12,097 nucleotides of DNA from Verrucomicrobiota bacterium (GCA_009924535.1 RFRI01000021.1:1-12097); one strand, 5' to 3'. Shown: positions 1-6,935, counted from the first letter of the stretch. Numbers and translations are program-made. Notes: generated from the letters alone by a model not told the origin.

Positions 1-795
1 CGTCGCGCCCGCAGCGATAAGCGCCATCAGGGACGGTTGCTCATCGTCGGCGGTTCCGACGGCATGCCCGGCGCGGTGCTGATGAACACCGCGGCGGCCT
101 TGCGGGCTGGCGCGGCCCTCGTGACGACCTGCCTGCCTGAATCCGTCCGCGCGAAAGCGGCCGTGGCTTATCCCGAAGCGATGTGGCGCGGACTTCGCAC
201 CGAAGGCGACGGACGGCTCGCGGCGGGCAACCTCAAGGAAATCCGCACCTTGCTCACCGACAAGGACGTGCTGCTCATCGGCTCGGGCATGGGCGAAAAG
301 TCCACCAAGCTGATCGGGGCGGTCGCCAGCCTTTGCGCCGCCGCCCTCGTGCTCGACGCCGACGCGCTCCGCCCTGCCGTCGTCGCCGCGTCGAAACAAG
401 CCAAGGTCCGCGTGCTGCTGCCACATGGCGGCGAATTCAAAAGGCTCAGCGGACGCGCGGCCTCGGTGACGGCGGCCCGCGCCTACGCGCGTAAGACGAA
501 GACCATCGTCGTGCTCAAAGGCCCGCTGACCTGCGTCACCGACGGGCTCCGCGTCATCCATATTCCTTTCGGCGGCCCGGTGCTGGCCCGTGGCGGCTCC
601 GGCGACCTGCTCGCCGGGATCGTGGCTTCGGTGCTTTCGCGCCGCCATGAACTCGGCCTGACGCCTTTCGACGCGGTCGTCCTTGCGGCGACGTGGCATG
701 GGCGGGCCGCGGACTGGCTCAGTGAAACCCATGGGGAAGAAGCGGTGAGAACTACCGACCTTCTCGCTGGGCTTTCCCCTGTGTTGCGCGGCTGA
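1..795 (+). CDS. nnrD: NAD(P)H-hydrate dehydratase (NnrD/YjeF C-terminal type), 5' truncated
   Basis: This is an ADP- or ATP-dependent dehydratase that converts damaged, hydrated NAD(P)H (NADHX/NADPHX) back to NAD(P)H in the cytosol. The reading frame is open to the left window edge, and the family's GRLLIVGGS segment begins only 12 codons in. The TTG at 37 is therefore an internal Leu, not the start; 264 residues are visible. In visible numbering: VGGS 16-19, GSGMG 94-98, LDADAL 118-123, PHGGEF 141-146, KGPLT 173-177. The ribokinase-like signature RGGSGDLLAG follows, with the presumed catalytic Asp at about 202. A fused N-terminal NnrE epimerase domain, common in bacteria, could lie outside the window. 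dprA follows after 22 nt, probably in the same transcript. The family call is strong; the domain composition upstream is unknown. Confidence 0.93.
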   Translation, partial: RRARSDKRHQGRLLIVGGSDGMPGAVLMNTAAALRAGAALVTTCLPESVRAKAAVAYPEAMWRGLRTEGDGRLAAGNLKEIRTLLTDKDVLLIGSGMGEKSTKLIGAVASLCAAALVLDADALRPAVVAASKQAKVRVLLPHGGEFKRLSGRAASVTAARAYARKTKTIVVLKGPLTCVTDGLRVIHIPFGGPVLARGGSGDLLAGIVASVLSRRHELGLTPFDAVVLAATWHGRAADWLSETHGEEAVRTTDLLAGLSPVLRG

Positions 796-817
796 AGTCG
801 GCCCGCTGGCTGACGGG

Positions 818-1903
818 ATGCTCCCGATCCCGACCGACCCGCTCGCGCAACGCGTCCTGCTCAACGGACTCAAAGGCGTCGGCCCGGTCACGGTGCGACG
901 CCTGCGCGATGCGTTCGGTGGCGACCTCTCGGTCGCGCTCGGCGCACCGGCCGATCAGTTGGCCAAGGTGGAAGGCATCACGCGGCCCGTCGCCGCCGCG
1001 ATCGCCGCGCGCGCTTTCGACTGGGCGGCGGAAATGGGGCGCGTCCGGGACCTGGGCTTCCGTCTGCTATGCGAGGACGATGAAGCCTGGCCGTCGTCGC
1101 TCGCCAAGCTCTGGGATCCGCCGTTGGTGCTCTACGCCGAAGGCGTGCACTTCCCGGCCGACCGCGCCGTCGGCATCATCGGCTCGCGCCACTGCACGAC
1201 CTATGGCGCCTCGCTCGCCCGAAGCTTCGCGCGGGATCTGGCCAAGGAAGGATGGTGGATCGTGAGCGGACTGGCCCGCGGCATCGACACCGCCGCGCAC
1301 GAAGGAGCCCTCGACGCCGACGGCCGCACCGCGGCCGTGGTCGGCCACGGGCTCGACCTCACCTTCCCGCCTGAGGCCGTCCGACTGCGGGCGCGCATGA
1401 AGAAGGATGGCTGCGTGCTTTCCGAGTTCCCGCTCGGCCGTCCGGCCGACCGGCAGACCTTCCCGCAGCGCAACCGCATCGTCGCCGGGTTGGTGCGCGT
1501 GATGGTGATCGTCGAGACCGACGTCGACGGCGGCAGCATGATCACCGCCCGCTTCGCCGGCGACCTCGGCAAGACGCTTTGCGCCGTGCCCGGGCGCGCC
1601 GATAGCCCCTCCAGCCGCGGGTGCCATGCGCTCATCCGCGACGGCGCGACCCTGGTCTCTTCGGTGGACGAGATCCTGACCGAACTGGGCGAGAGCCGCG
1701 GCAGCCCCGCGCTCGCGCTCATCGAAGACCCGCCCGAGTTCGCGCGCTGGCTCCCGCACTTCGCCGGCGGAACCGCGCATGACGCCGAAAGCCTTTCCGT
1801 GCTGGCGGATTGCGCCGTCGCCGAAGCCGCGGTAAGCCTGACGATGATGGAGATCCGCGGCGTGCTCACGCGCCGCCCCGACGGACGTCACGAACGCACC
1901 TGA
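818..1903 (+). CDS. dprA: DNA-processing protein DprA (Smf)
   Basis: DprA binds incoming single-stranded DNA in the cytosol during natural transformation and loads RecA on it. The 361-aa protein has a helix-hairpin-helix-like N-terminus (LKGVGPVTVRRLRDAFGG, residues 18-35; KVEGIT around 50). The Rossmann-type core spans about 115-290, with GSR at 122-124, SGLARGID at 150-157, GHGLD at 176-180 (GCGLD is more usual), FPQRNRIVAGL at 215-225 and CAVPGR at 255-260. The C-terminal domain (about 325-361) is short and only loosely resembles the DprA winged helix, ending TRRPDGRHER. The ATG at 818 is chosen because it begins the expected N-terminus; no clear Shine-Dalgarno precedes it. It lies 22 nt after the hydrate dehydratase and its stop is one base from the stop of the convergent DUF218 gene. 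Confidence 0.95.
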   Translation: MLPIPTDPLAQRVLLNGLKGVGPVTVRRLRDAFGGDLSVALGAPADQLAKVEGITRPVAAAIAARAFDWAAEMGRVRDLGFRLLCEDDEAWPSSLAKLWDPPLVLYAEGVHFPADRAVGIIGSRHCTTYGASLARSFARDLAKEGWWIVSGLARGIDTAAHEGALDADGRTAAVVGHGLDLTFPPEAVRLRARMKKDGCVLSEFPLGRPADRQTFPQRNRIVAGLVRVMVIVETDVDGGSMITARFAGDLGKTLCAVPGRADSPSSRGCHALIRDGATLVSSVDEILTELGESRGSPALALIEDPPEFARWLPHFAGGTAHDAESLSVLADCAVAEAAVSLTMMEIRGVLTRRPDGRHERT

Positions 1904-1904
1904 C

Positions 1905-2540
1905 TCAGCGGTGGGGCACGTTGCCTTCGTTCGCGGGCATCGGCGCCATCAACGGATTGCCCAAGGCATACCGGTCGATGAGGGCCTTCGGCTTCGCGAA
2001 ACAGTCCCGTAAGGACCCCATGACGGGACGCCACCCGTCGCCGAAAGCGGCCGGGTATGCCGTCGCGCTTAAAGCTTCATGATCGGCGAGCCAGAGCGCC
2101 CGCACGCAATGCCATCCCTGCGAGACGAAGACGATGTGCTCCATCGGATAATACGCCTTGGCGCGCAGGACCGAATCCAGCGTCCTCCAACCGTAAGGGT
2201 CTTCGACGATCGGACAGGTCACGCCGGCCGCTCGGAGTTGGTCCGCCATCACGCGCGCATGGACGTCGGTACCGGAAGTCACGATGAGTTTGACGCGCCC
2301 CGAGCGCGCGAGTTCCAGGGCGGCGTCGATGCGCGGGCGAAAGGTCCCGGTGCGCTCACCGGTCGCGCCGACGAATTCATCGGTCCCGAGAAGGACCATC
2401 ACGGAACCCGGCGGGACTTCGGAAGGCCTGCTTGCCAAACGCCCCCAGCCGGCCGACCAGACCCAGAGATTCGATCCGATGAGGAAAAGGGCCAGCAATG
2501 CTAAGATCGCACCCACGCCGCGTTTGAGCCATCGAGACAT
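1905..2540 (-). CDS. SanA/YdcF-like DUF218 domain membrane protein
   Basis: This is a 211-aa DUF218 protein of the SanA branch, anchored by one membrane helix with its domain outside the cytoplasmic membrane. SanA in enterobacteria affects envelope permeability and resistance to vancomycin; the biochemical activity is unsettled. The start is set at ATG 2540, which gives a basic N-terminus (MSRWLKR), a hydrophobic segment at about 8-29 and then the domain. The frame stays open to 2750, but the extra 70 residues overlap the divergent regulator and look non-coding. Motifs: VMVLLGTDE 47-55, RPRIDAALELAR 68-79, VTSGTD 87-92, EDPYGWRTLDSVLRA 113-127, VFVSQGWHCVRAL 137-149, and a degenerate RELLAR-like stretch (SLRDCFAKPKALID) at 176-189. 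There is no clear Shine-Dalgarno. It converges on dprA. Confidence 0.85.
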   Translation of the reverse strand: MSRWLKRGVGAILALLALFLIGSNLWVWSAGWGRLASRPSEVPPGSVMVLLGTDEFVGATGERTGTFRPRIDAALELARSGRVKLIVTSGTDVHARVMADQLRAAGVTCPIVEDPYGWRTLDSVLRAKAYYPMEHIVFVSQGWHCVRALWLADHEALSATAYPAAFGDGWRPVMGSLRDCFAKPKALIDRYALGNPLMAPMPANEGNVPHR

Positions 2541-2569
2541 GGAAACGACAATTACACCGAAAAACACAT

Positions 2570-2585
2570 TGGCAAGGGGTCTGCT
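2570..2585 (+). promoter_or_regulatory. Putative distal sigma-54 (-24/-12) promoter
   Basis: The sequence TGGCAAGGGGTCTGCT has GG (2571-2572) and GC (2583-2584) separated by exactly 10 bases. It closely fits the RpoN consensus TGGCACG-N4-TTGC. It faces the NtrC-type regulator and would start transcription near 2596, giving a leader of about 99 nt. It shares 12 of 16 bases with the proximal element at 2665. It is inferred from sequence only. Confidence 0.5.
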
Positions 2586-2600
2586 TTCAGGGGTTTGCTT
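2576..2600 (+). repeat. Short tandem direct repeat, candidate regulator binding site
   Basis: Two copies of GGGGTYTGCTT lie at 2576-2586 and 2590-2600. They have a 14-base period and differ at one base. The first copy overlaps the distal -12 element. The second runs into the AT-rich 8-bp palindrome TAAATTTA (2600-2607), which stands out in this GC-rich DNA. The centres lie about 95-110 bp upstream of the start predicted for the proximal sigma-54 promoter, a usual distance for an enhancer-binding activator. Confidence 0.35.
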
Positions 2601-2664
2601 AAATTTAGACACCACAGGGTTGCCGAAAGTCGTTATTAGGTCATTTTGTGGTACCGCCAACCGA

Positions 2665-2680
2665 TGGCACGGATTCTGCC
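2665..2680 (+). promoter_or_regulatory. Putative proximal sigma-54 (-24/-12) promoter
   Basis: The sequence TGGCACGGATTCTGCC matches the RpoN consensus in all seven bases of the -24 half (TGGCACG) and three of four in the -12 half (CTGC for TTGC). GG (2666-2667) and GC (2678-2679) are 10 bases apart. The predicted start, about 2691, lies only about 4 nt before the ATG at 2695, so this transcript would be nearly leaderless. It is inferred from sequence only. Confidence 0.55.
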
Positions 2681-2694
2681 TACTTTTACTCAAC

Positions 2695-4188
2695 ATGAGC
2701 GCCAATCCTTCCTCAGTGAACGCCAAAGTCCTGGTCATCGATGATGACAAGGACCTCCGCTACTCGCTCCGCCGCGCGCTCGCCGGGCTCGGCCACACGG
2801 TCATCGAAGCCGATAGCGGCGAAACCGGCGTCGTCGCCGCCAAGCGCGAACAGCCCGATGTGATCCTGCTCGATAACCGTATGGGCGGCATGACCGGCAT
2901 CGAGACCTTGCAGATGCTTCGCGGTGCGCAGCCGCAGGCGATGGTGATCCTGATGACCGCTTTCGGCACCACGCAGACCGCGATCGAGGCGATGAAGTTC
3001 GGCGCGTACGACTACGTCATGAAGCCCTTCGACCAGGCGAAGCTCATCGCGCTCGTCGACAAGGCCCTCTCCGCCCGTCGCGATCTCGCGGCCGCCACGA
3101 AGTCCACGCGTACCCTCGTCAATCCCGCCGACTACAAGGAAGGCATCGTCGGCAGCTCCGAACCCATGCAGGAAGTGCTGAAGTCGATCGGCCAGGTCGC
3201 CGCTTCCGACGCCACCGTGCTCATCACCGGCGAAAGCGGCACGGGCAAGGAGCTCGTCGCGCGTTGCATCCACCAGCACTCGCTCCGCGCCAAGGGCACG
3301 TTCCTCGCGGTCAACTGCGCGGCCATCCCCGAGAACCTCATCGAGTCCGAGCTCTTCGGCCATGAGAAGGGCGCGTTCACCGGCGCGACCAACCAGAAGC
3401 TCGGCAAGTTCGAGCTCTGCGACGGCGGCACGATCTTCCTCGACGAGATCGGCGACATGTCCCTGCCCACGCAGACCAAGGTCCTCCGCGCCATCCAGGA
3501 AGGCGAGATCCAGCGCGTCGGCGGGACGGTCACCGTCAAGATCAGCGTACGCCTCGTCGCCGCGACGAACAAGGACCTTGAGACGATGGTGGCCACCCGC
3601 CAGTTCCGCGAAGACCTCTACTACCGTCTCAACGTCTTCCGCATCCGTCTGCCCGCCCTGCGCTACCGCAAGGGCGACGTGCCGCTCCTCGTGGACTACA
3701 TGCTGCAGCGCCAGGCCGCCGCGAAGAAGATCAAGCCGAAGCGCCTTTCGAACGAAGCGCTCGACGCCTTGCTCGCCTACGACTGGCCCGGCAACGTGCG
3801 TGAGCTCGAGAACGTCGTGCAGCGCGCCAACGTGCTCGCCAAAGGCGAGACGATCCTGCCGAAGGACCTGCCCCAGGACGTCCTGAATCCTCGCAAGACG
3901 CCGATCGCGCCGCCCGCGGCCGCGTCGGCCTCCCCTGCGCCCGCTTCAGCGGAAGCCGCCGCCCCCGTGGCCGGCCTCATCCCGGCCTACGACACGATCT
4001 ACAAGCAGTGCCGCGTCAACGACGGCAAATCCATCCTCACGGTCATCGAGATGGAGATGATCCGCCGCGCGATGGAAGAGACGCGCGGCAACCAGCTCCG
4101 CTCCGCGATGATCCTCGGCATCAACCGCTCGACGCTGAAGAAGCGCCTGCTGGAGATGCGTGAAGCCGGCATCAAGGTCTTCACTTAA
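2695..4188 (+). CDS. Sigma-54-dependent NtrC-family response regulator
   Basis: This is a cytosolic transcription activator that, once phosphorylated, uses ATP hydrolysis to open RNA polymerase-sigma-54 promoters. The 497-aa protein is complete. The receiver is about 10-125, with acidic pocket D16-D18, phospho-acceptor D60, T88 and K110. The AAA+ domain is about 151-380, with Walker A GESGTGKE 179-186, the sigma-54-contacting GAFTGA 226-231, Walker B TIFLDE 246-251, REDLYYRLNVF 305-315 and WPGNVREL 364-371. An Ala/Pro-rich linker (about 400-430) leads to a Fis-type helix-turn-helix (about 447-490, GINRSTLKKRL). The ATG at 2695 is chosen because the receiver begins about ten residues later; the frame is open back to 2284, but that overlaps the divergent gene. 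There is no Shine-Dalgarno and no adjacent histidine kinase. The two upstream sigma-54 elements suggest self-regulation or sigma-54-cascade control. Confidence 0.95.
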   Translation: MSANPSSVNAKVLVIDDDKDLRYSLRRALAGLGHTVIEADSGETGVVAAKREQPDVILLDNRMGGMTGIETLQMLRGAQPQAMVILMTAFGTTQTAIEAMKFGAYDYVMKPFDQAKLIALVDKALSARRDLAAATKSTRTLVNPADYKEGIVGSSEPMQEVLKSIGQVAASDATVLITGESGTGKELVARCIHQHSLRAKGTFLAVNCAAIPENLIESELFGHEKGAFTGATNQKLGKFELCDGGTIFLDEIGDMSLPTQTKVLRAIQEGEIQRVGGTVTVKISVRLVAATNKDLETMVATRQFREDLYYRLNVFRIRLPALRYRKGDVPLLVDYMLQRQAAAKKIKPKRLSNEALDALLAYDWPGNVRELENVVQRANVLAKGETILPKDLPQDVLNPRKTPIAPPAAASASPAPASAEAAAPVAGLIPAYDTIYKQCRVNDGKSILTVIEMEMIRRAMEETRGNQLRSAMILGINRSTLKKRLLEMREAGIKVFT

Positions 4189-4231
4189 CCTTTGCCTCGG
4201 GCTGGGAATGGGTTTGGTTAGGCGCTTCCCC

Positions 4232-4879
4232 ATGAGCTCCTCACCCCTCCGCACCACCCTGCTGGCCACGGCCGCGCTCTTCCTGAGCTCGTACGCCGCG
4301 TTCGCCGGCGAAACGATCCAGTTGTTCGACGGCAAGTCCCTCGCCGGCTGGAAGGCCTCAAAGAACTCCCCTGAAGGCACCTACAAGGTCGAGGACGGCG
4401 TCCTCCAGATCCGCGGCGGCCAAGGCCACATCTTCTTCGTCGGCGCCGACGGCAAAGCCAACTTCACCAACTTCGACTTCAAGGCGAAGGTGAAGACCTA
4501 CCCAGGCGCAAACTCGGGTATCTACTTCCACACGGCCTACGAAGACAAGGGCTGGCCCTCCCAAGGCTTCGAGTGCCAGGTCAACGGCAGCCACAAGGAC
4601 ATCAAGCGCACCGGCGGCCTCTACGCCGTCCGTGACGTCCTCAACACTCCGGCCGCTCCCGATAACGTCTGGTTCGAATACCACATCCGCGTTGAGGGTA
4701 AGCACATTCAGATCTGGATCGACGGCAAGCAGACCGTCGACTTCACCCAGCCCGAAGACTGGACCCCTCCGAAGGGCATGCCCGGCCGCAAGCTCGGCAA
4801 CGGCACCTTCGCCATCCAGGCCCACGACCCGACCTGCAAGGTCGACTACAAGGACCTCGTCGTCGAGCGCCTGCCCTGA
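4232..4879 (+). CDS. Secreted DUF1080 (3-keto-disaccharide hydrolase-like) protein
   Basis: This is a 215-aa DUF1080 protein with a concanavalin-like beta-sandwich fold, related to 3-keto-disaccharide hydrolases and numerous in Verrucomicrobia and Planctomycetes. It is probably exported. Residues 1-25 form a signal peptide (SSPLR, a hydrophobic stretch, then AFA|GE). The mature part begins with the family hallmark LFDGKSLAGWK (31-41). It continues with the core strand motif NSGIYFHT (94-101), GFECQVN (112-118), TGGLYAV (127-133), WFEYHIRVEGKHIQIWIDG (147-165) and FAIQAHDP (193-200). ATG 4232 is chosen because it starts the signal peptide; in-frame starts at 4160 and 4208 add an unlikely N-terminal extension. 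It starts 43 nt after the regulator with no terminator between, so the two are probably co-transcribed. The substrate is unknown. Confidence 0.88.
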   Translation: MSSSPLRTTLLATAALFLSSYAAFAGETIQLFDGKSLAGWKASKNSPEGTYKVEDGVLQIRGGQGHIFFVGADGKANFTNFDFKAKVKTYPGANSGIYFHTAYEDKGWPSQGFECQVNGSHKDIKRTGGLYAVRDVLNTPAAPDNVWFEYHIRVEGKHIQIWIDGKQTVDFTQPEDWTPPKGMPGRKLGNGTFAIQAHDPTCKVDYKDLVVERLP

Positions 4880-4898
4880 GCAGTCCGAAGGTGAAGCC

Positions 4899-4928
4899 AA
4901 AAGGCGGACCGCAAGGCCCGCCTTTTTT
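4899..4928 (+). terminator. Rho-independent terminator, probably bidirectional
   Basis: AAAAGGCGG pairs with CCGCCTTTT around a 10-base loop (4908-4917). The strand ends in a run of six T. It lies 19 nt after the DUF1080 stop. Read on the other strand the stem is followed by TTTT, so it can also end the minus-strand gene whose stop is at 4940. Confidence 0.85.
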
Positions 4929-4939
4929 GTGCCCGCGAC

Positions 4940-5812
4940 TTAGGCGAGGGCGCGCTCGAGCTCGGCGATGAGCCGCGCGCGGACAGGCTCAGCCAAAGCC
5001 GACAGCCGGCGCTGCTCGGTTTCGTATTCGCTCCGGCCTTCGGCGGTCTCGATCGCGATGGGCTTCAGGCCGATGGCGGAGAAGTCATAAGGGCTGGCGC
5101 GCATGTCGACCGTGCGGGCGACGTGCGCGAGCTCGAAGGCGTCCGCGGCGAGCTCCGCCGAGACCCATGGCTGCGCCTTCATCGCCCACTTGAAGAGGTC
5201 CATGGTAACGTGCACGCACCCGGGTTGTTCATTCTCGACCCGCGCGTCGAGGGTGGGCGCGAGCTTGTTCAACGGCCGTGCACCCGGCGTGAAGAAACGG
5301 AAGGCGTCGTAATGCGTGCACCGCACGGGCATCGAGCGCACGACGGCGTCGGTGCCTTCCGCGCCGAGGCGCAACGGCCACGCGCCATGGCGGCGCTGTT
5401 CGGCCTGGCCGTAGACCATCGCCCATTCGTGCAGGCCGAAGCAGCCATGGAAGGCTGTGCGCGTCGCGACCGCGCGACAGAGCTTCAGGCTGAAGGCGAG
5501 GCGACCGGCCTGCGCTGCGTCCGGCAAGGCGACCCGGACGCATCCGTCGGCACCACGCCGGAAACGACGGTCGTCGACGAGTTCGTCGGCATCGGCCAGC
5601 GCGATGCCGGCACCCGGCGTCCACCGCCGGACGGCCGAGAAGCGGAACGGATAATAGGTAAAGAGGAAATCTTCGACGGGGTCTCGCTCGCCCTTCTGGG
5701 CGCGCTCGCGACGCGCCTCGACGAGTCGATCCGCGCGGGCCTCATGCGCGGCGCGGCGGGCCCGCCATTCCGCGGAGCCGAGCACGACCTGACTGGCGGG
5801 CTCGACGCTCAA
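4940..5812 (-). CDS. Conserved protein, often named '3-methyladenine DNA glycosylase'; function unproven
   Basis: The 290-aa soluble protein resembles a conserved family, common in Actinobacteria, that database records label 3-methyladenine DNA glycosylase. I see no helix-hairpin-helix/GPD motif or other known glycosylase signature supporting that name. Conserved-looking blocks rich in His, Cys, Asp and aromatic residues are: DPVEDFLFTYYPFR 44-57, RRWTPGAG 62-69, FHGCFGLHEWAMVYG 121-135, RCTHYDAFRFFTPGARPLN 164-182, EQPGCVH 195-201 with D205, and DMRASPYD 236-243. These suggest an enzyme, perhaps metal-dependent, which is inference. There is no signal peptide or membrane helix. The start is TTG 5812, whose TTGA overlaps the stop of the upstream carbonic anhydrase-like gene by 4 nt, so translation is probably coupled. 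It is followed by the shared terminator at 4899-4928. Confidence 0.8.
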   Translation of the reverse strand: MSVEPASQVVLGSAEWRARRAAHEARADRLVEARRERAQKGERDPVEDFLFTYYPFRFSAVRRWTPGAGIALADADELVDDRRFRRGADGCVRVALPDAAQAGRLAFSLKLCRAVATRTAFHGCFGLHEWAMVYGQAEQRRHGAWPLRLGAEGTDAVVRSMPVRCTHYDAFRFFTPGARPLNKLAPTLDARVENEQPGCVHVTMDLFKWAMKAQPWVSAELAADAFELAHVARTVDMRASPYDFSAIGLKPIAIETAEGRSEYETEQRRLSALAEPVRARLIAELERALA

Positions 5813-6384
5813 TCGAAGCGGCGATGATGGGCGGCGACCTTCACGTACTTCTCCGCCCAGCCCGGCAACGACGCCTGCTCGGCGGCCGTCAGTGGTCGCA
5901 CGACCTTGGCCGGCGAACCCATGACGAGTGAACCAGACGGTACCTGCGTGCCCTTGGTGACGAGCGAGTTAGCACCGACGATCGAACGCGCACCGATGAC
6001 AGCACCATCGAGGACGGTGGCGTGCATGCCGATCAGGCACTCGTCACCAATGGTGCAGGCGTGGATCATCGCGAGGTGGCCGACCGTGACCCGGGCGCCG
6101 ATCTTGGCCGGCAGTCCGTCGGCGACATGCACGACCGCTCCGTCCTGGATGTTGCTCCCTTCGCCGACCTCGATCGGGGCGATGTCTCCGCGGAGCACGG
6201 CACAGGGCCAGACGCTGGCCTTGGGGCCGACGGTGACGTTGCCGATGACGACCGCCTTGGAATGGACGAAGGCCGTGGCGTGTACGCTGGGCCCCCTGGA
6301 TAGGTTGCGGGTCAGCTCTTTGGACAAGGCGTCGTCGGCATCGATCGGCCCCTCAGATTGTCCGCCATGGTGGAAAGGGTTCAT
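5809..6384 (-). CDS. Gamma-carbonic anhydrase family hexapeptide-repeat protein
   Basis: This is a left-handed beta-helix protein of the gamma-carbonic anhydrase/PaaY/YrdA group, normally a trimer with zinc held by three histidines. With the ATG at 6384 it has 191 residues. Hexapeptide turns run from about 35 to 160 (AVVIGNVTVG, ARVTVG, CTIGDECLIGMHATVLDGAVIG, SIVGANSLVTKG, GSLVMGSPAKVV). Candidate zinc ligands are H86, H103 and H108 (VHVAD; GHLAMIH), and the structural RGD (65-67) and QDG (80-82) are also kept, so the active site looks intact. Activity in such proteins varies, and many show little carbonic anhydrase activity. A GTG at 6402 is an alternative start adding six residues; neither has a good Shine-Dalgarno. 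It overlaps the downstream gene by 4 nt and is divergent from rplU. Confidence 0.9.
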   Translation of the reverse strand: MNPFHHGGQSEGPIDADDALSKELTRNLSRGPSVHATAFVHSKAVVIGNVTVGPKASVWPCAVLRGDIAPIEVGEGSNIQDGAVVHVADGLPAKIGARVTVGHLAMIHACTIGDECLIGMHATVLDGAVIGARSIVGANSLVTKGTQVPSGSLVMGSPAKVVRPLTAAEQASLPGWAEKYVKVAAHHRRFD

Positions 6385-6503
6385 CCCCCAAGAATTAGGC
6401 ACCTCATCCCGACAGGGAAGACCGAACCCGCCCGACCTACCTCTTTTAGCCCGTTTTTCCCATAAAAGGCCCCCAGTCCAAGCCTCGGTCGCTCTTTTCC
6501 CGG

Positions 6504-6530
6504 CCCCAGCCCTAGCCCCGGCCCTGACCC
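6504..6530 (+). repeat. Imperfect C-rich tandem repeat in the rplU leader region
   Basis: Two 12-base units, CCCCAGCCCTAG (6504-6515) and CCCCGGCCCTGA (6516-6527), match at 9 of 12 positions and are followed by another CCCC. They lie in the 217-nt region between the divergent carbonic anhydrase-like gene and rplU. That region is strikingly pyrimidine-rich on the plus strand. I see no convincing promoter or known ribosomal leader structure there. Confidence 0.4.
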
Positions 6531-6601
6531 CACCAGCGTAATCCCGACAATTCCCCTTGCCAACGCCCCCTCACTCCGTTTGCTCCGACCTTCCGACAGC
6601 C

Positions 6602-6916
6602 ATGAAGGCCACATTTATCACCTCCGGTCGCCAATTCACCGTCACTCAGGGCGACATCCTCATCGTTAACCAGTACCCTGGTAAGAACGAAGGCGACATC
6701 CTCACCTTTGACCAGGTCCTCCTCGTGGGATCAGGCGCTGATGCCAAGATCGGCACCCCGACCGTCGCCGGCGCGAAGGTCACCGCCAAGATCCTTGAGA
6801 ACAAGCGCGGCGACAAGATCGACATCTTCAAGCACCGCCGCCGTAAGGGCTACTACCGCCGTCGCGGCCACCGCCAGGAACTGTCGGTGATCAAGGTCGA
6901 GTCGATCTCTGCTTAA
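6602..6916 (+). CDS. rplU: Large-subunit ribosomal protein bL21
   Basis: This is a ribosomal protein that binds 23S rRNA in the large subunit. The 104-aa length matches the usual size of about 103. The N-terminus MKATFITSGRQFTVTQGD resembles the usual 'YAVI.tGGKQYkV..GD' start. The basic C-terminal signature is clear: KHRRRKGYYRRRGHRQE followed by LSVIKVESI. ATG 6602 is chosen because the protein then begins at the conserved strand; an in-frame start at 6557 adds 15 unrelated residues. The leader just before the ATG is pyrimidine-rich with no Shine-Dalgarno. rpmA follows after 19 nt, the standard bacterial L21-L27 order. Confidence 0.96.
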   Translation: MKATFITSGRQFTVTQGDILIVNQYPGKNEGDILTFDQVLLVGSGADAKIGTPTVAGAKVTAKILENKRGDKIDIFKHRRRKGYYRRRGHRQELSVIKVESISA

Positions 6917-6935
6917 CCCTTAACGTCCTACCACC

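Noticed and set aside
1067..1891. Minus-strand open frame (274 aa) opposite dprA
   Set aside because: It is antisense to dprA, which has all core motifs; its composition is that of a complementary-frame shadow.
2284..2694. N-terminal extension of the response regulator
   Set aside because: The frame is open, but it overlaps the divergent SanA-like gene, crosses the promoter region and encodes no recognisable domain; the receiver begins just after 2695.
2541..2750. N-terminal extension of the SanA-like gene
   Set aside because: It overlaps the start of the regulator, and the natural positively charged, membrane-anchor start is the ATG at 2540.
6504..6530. C-rich repeats as a CRISPR array
   Set aside because: There are only two short adjacent units without spacers, and no cas genes nearby.
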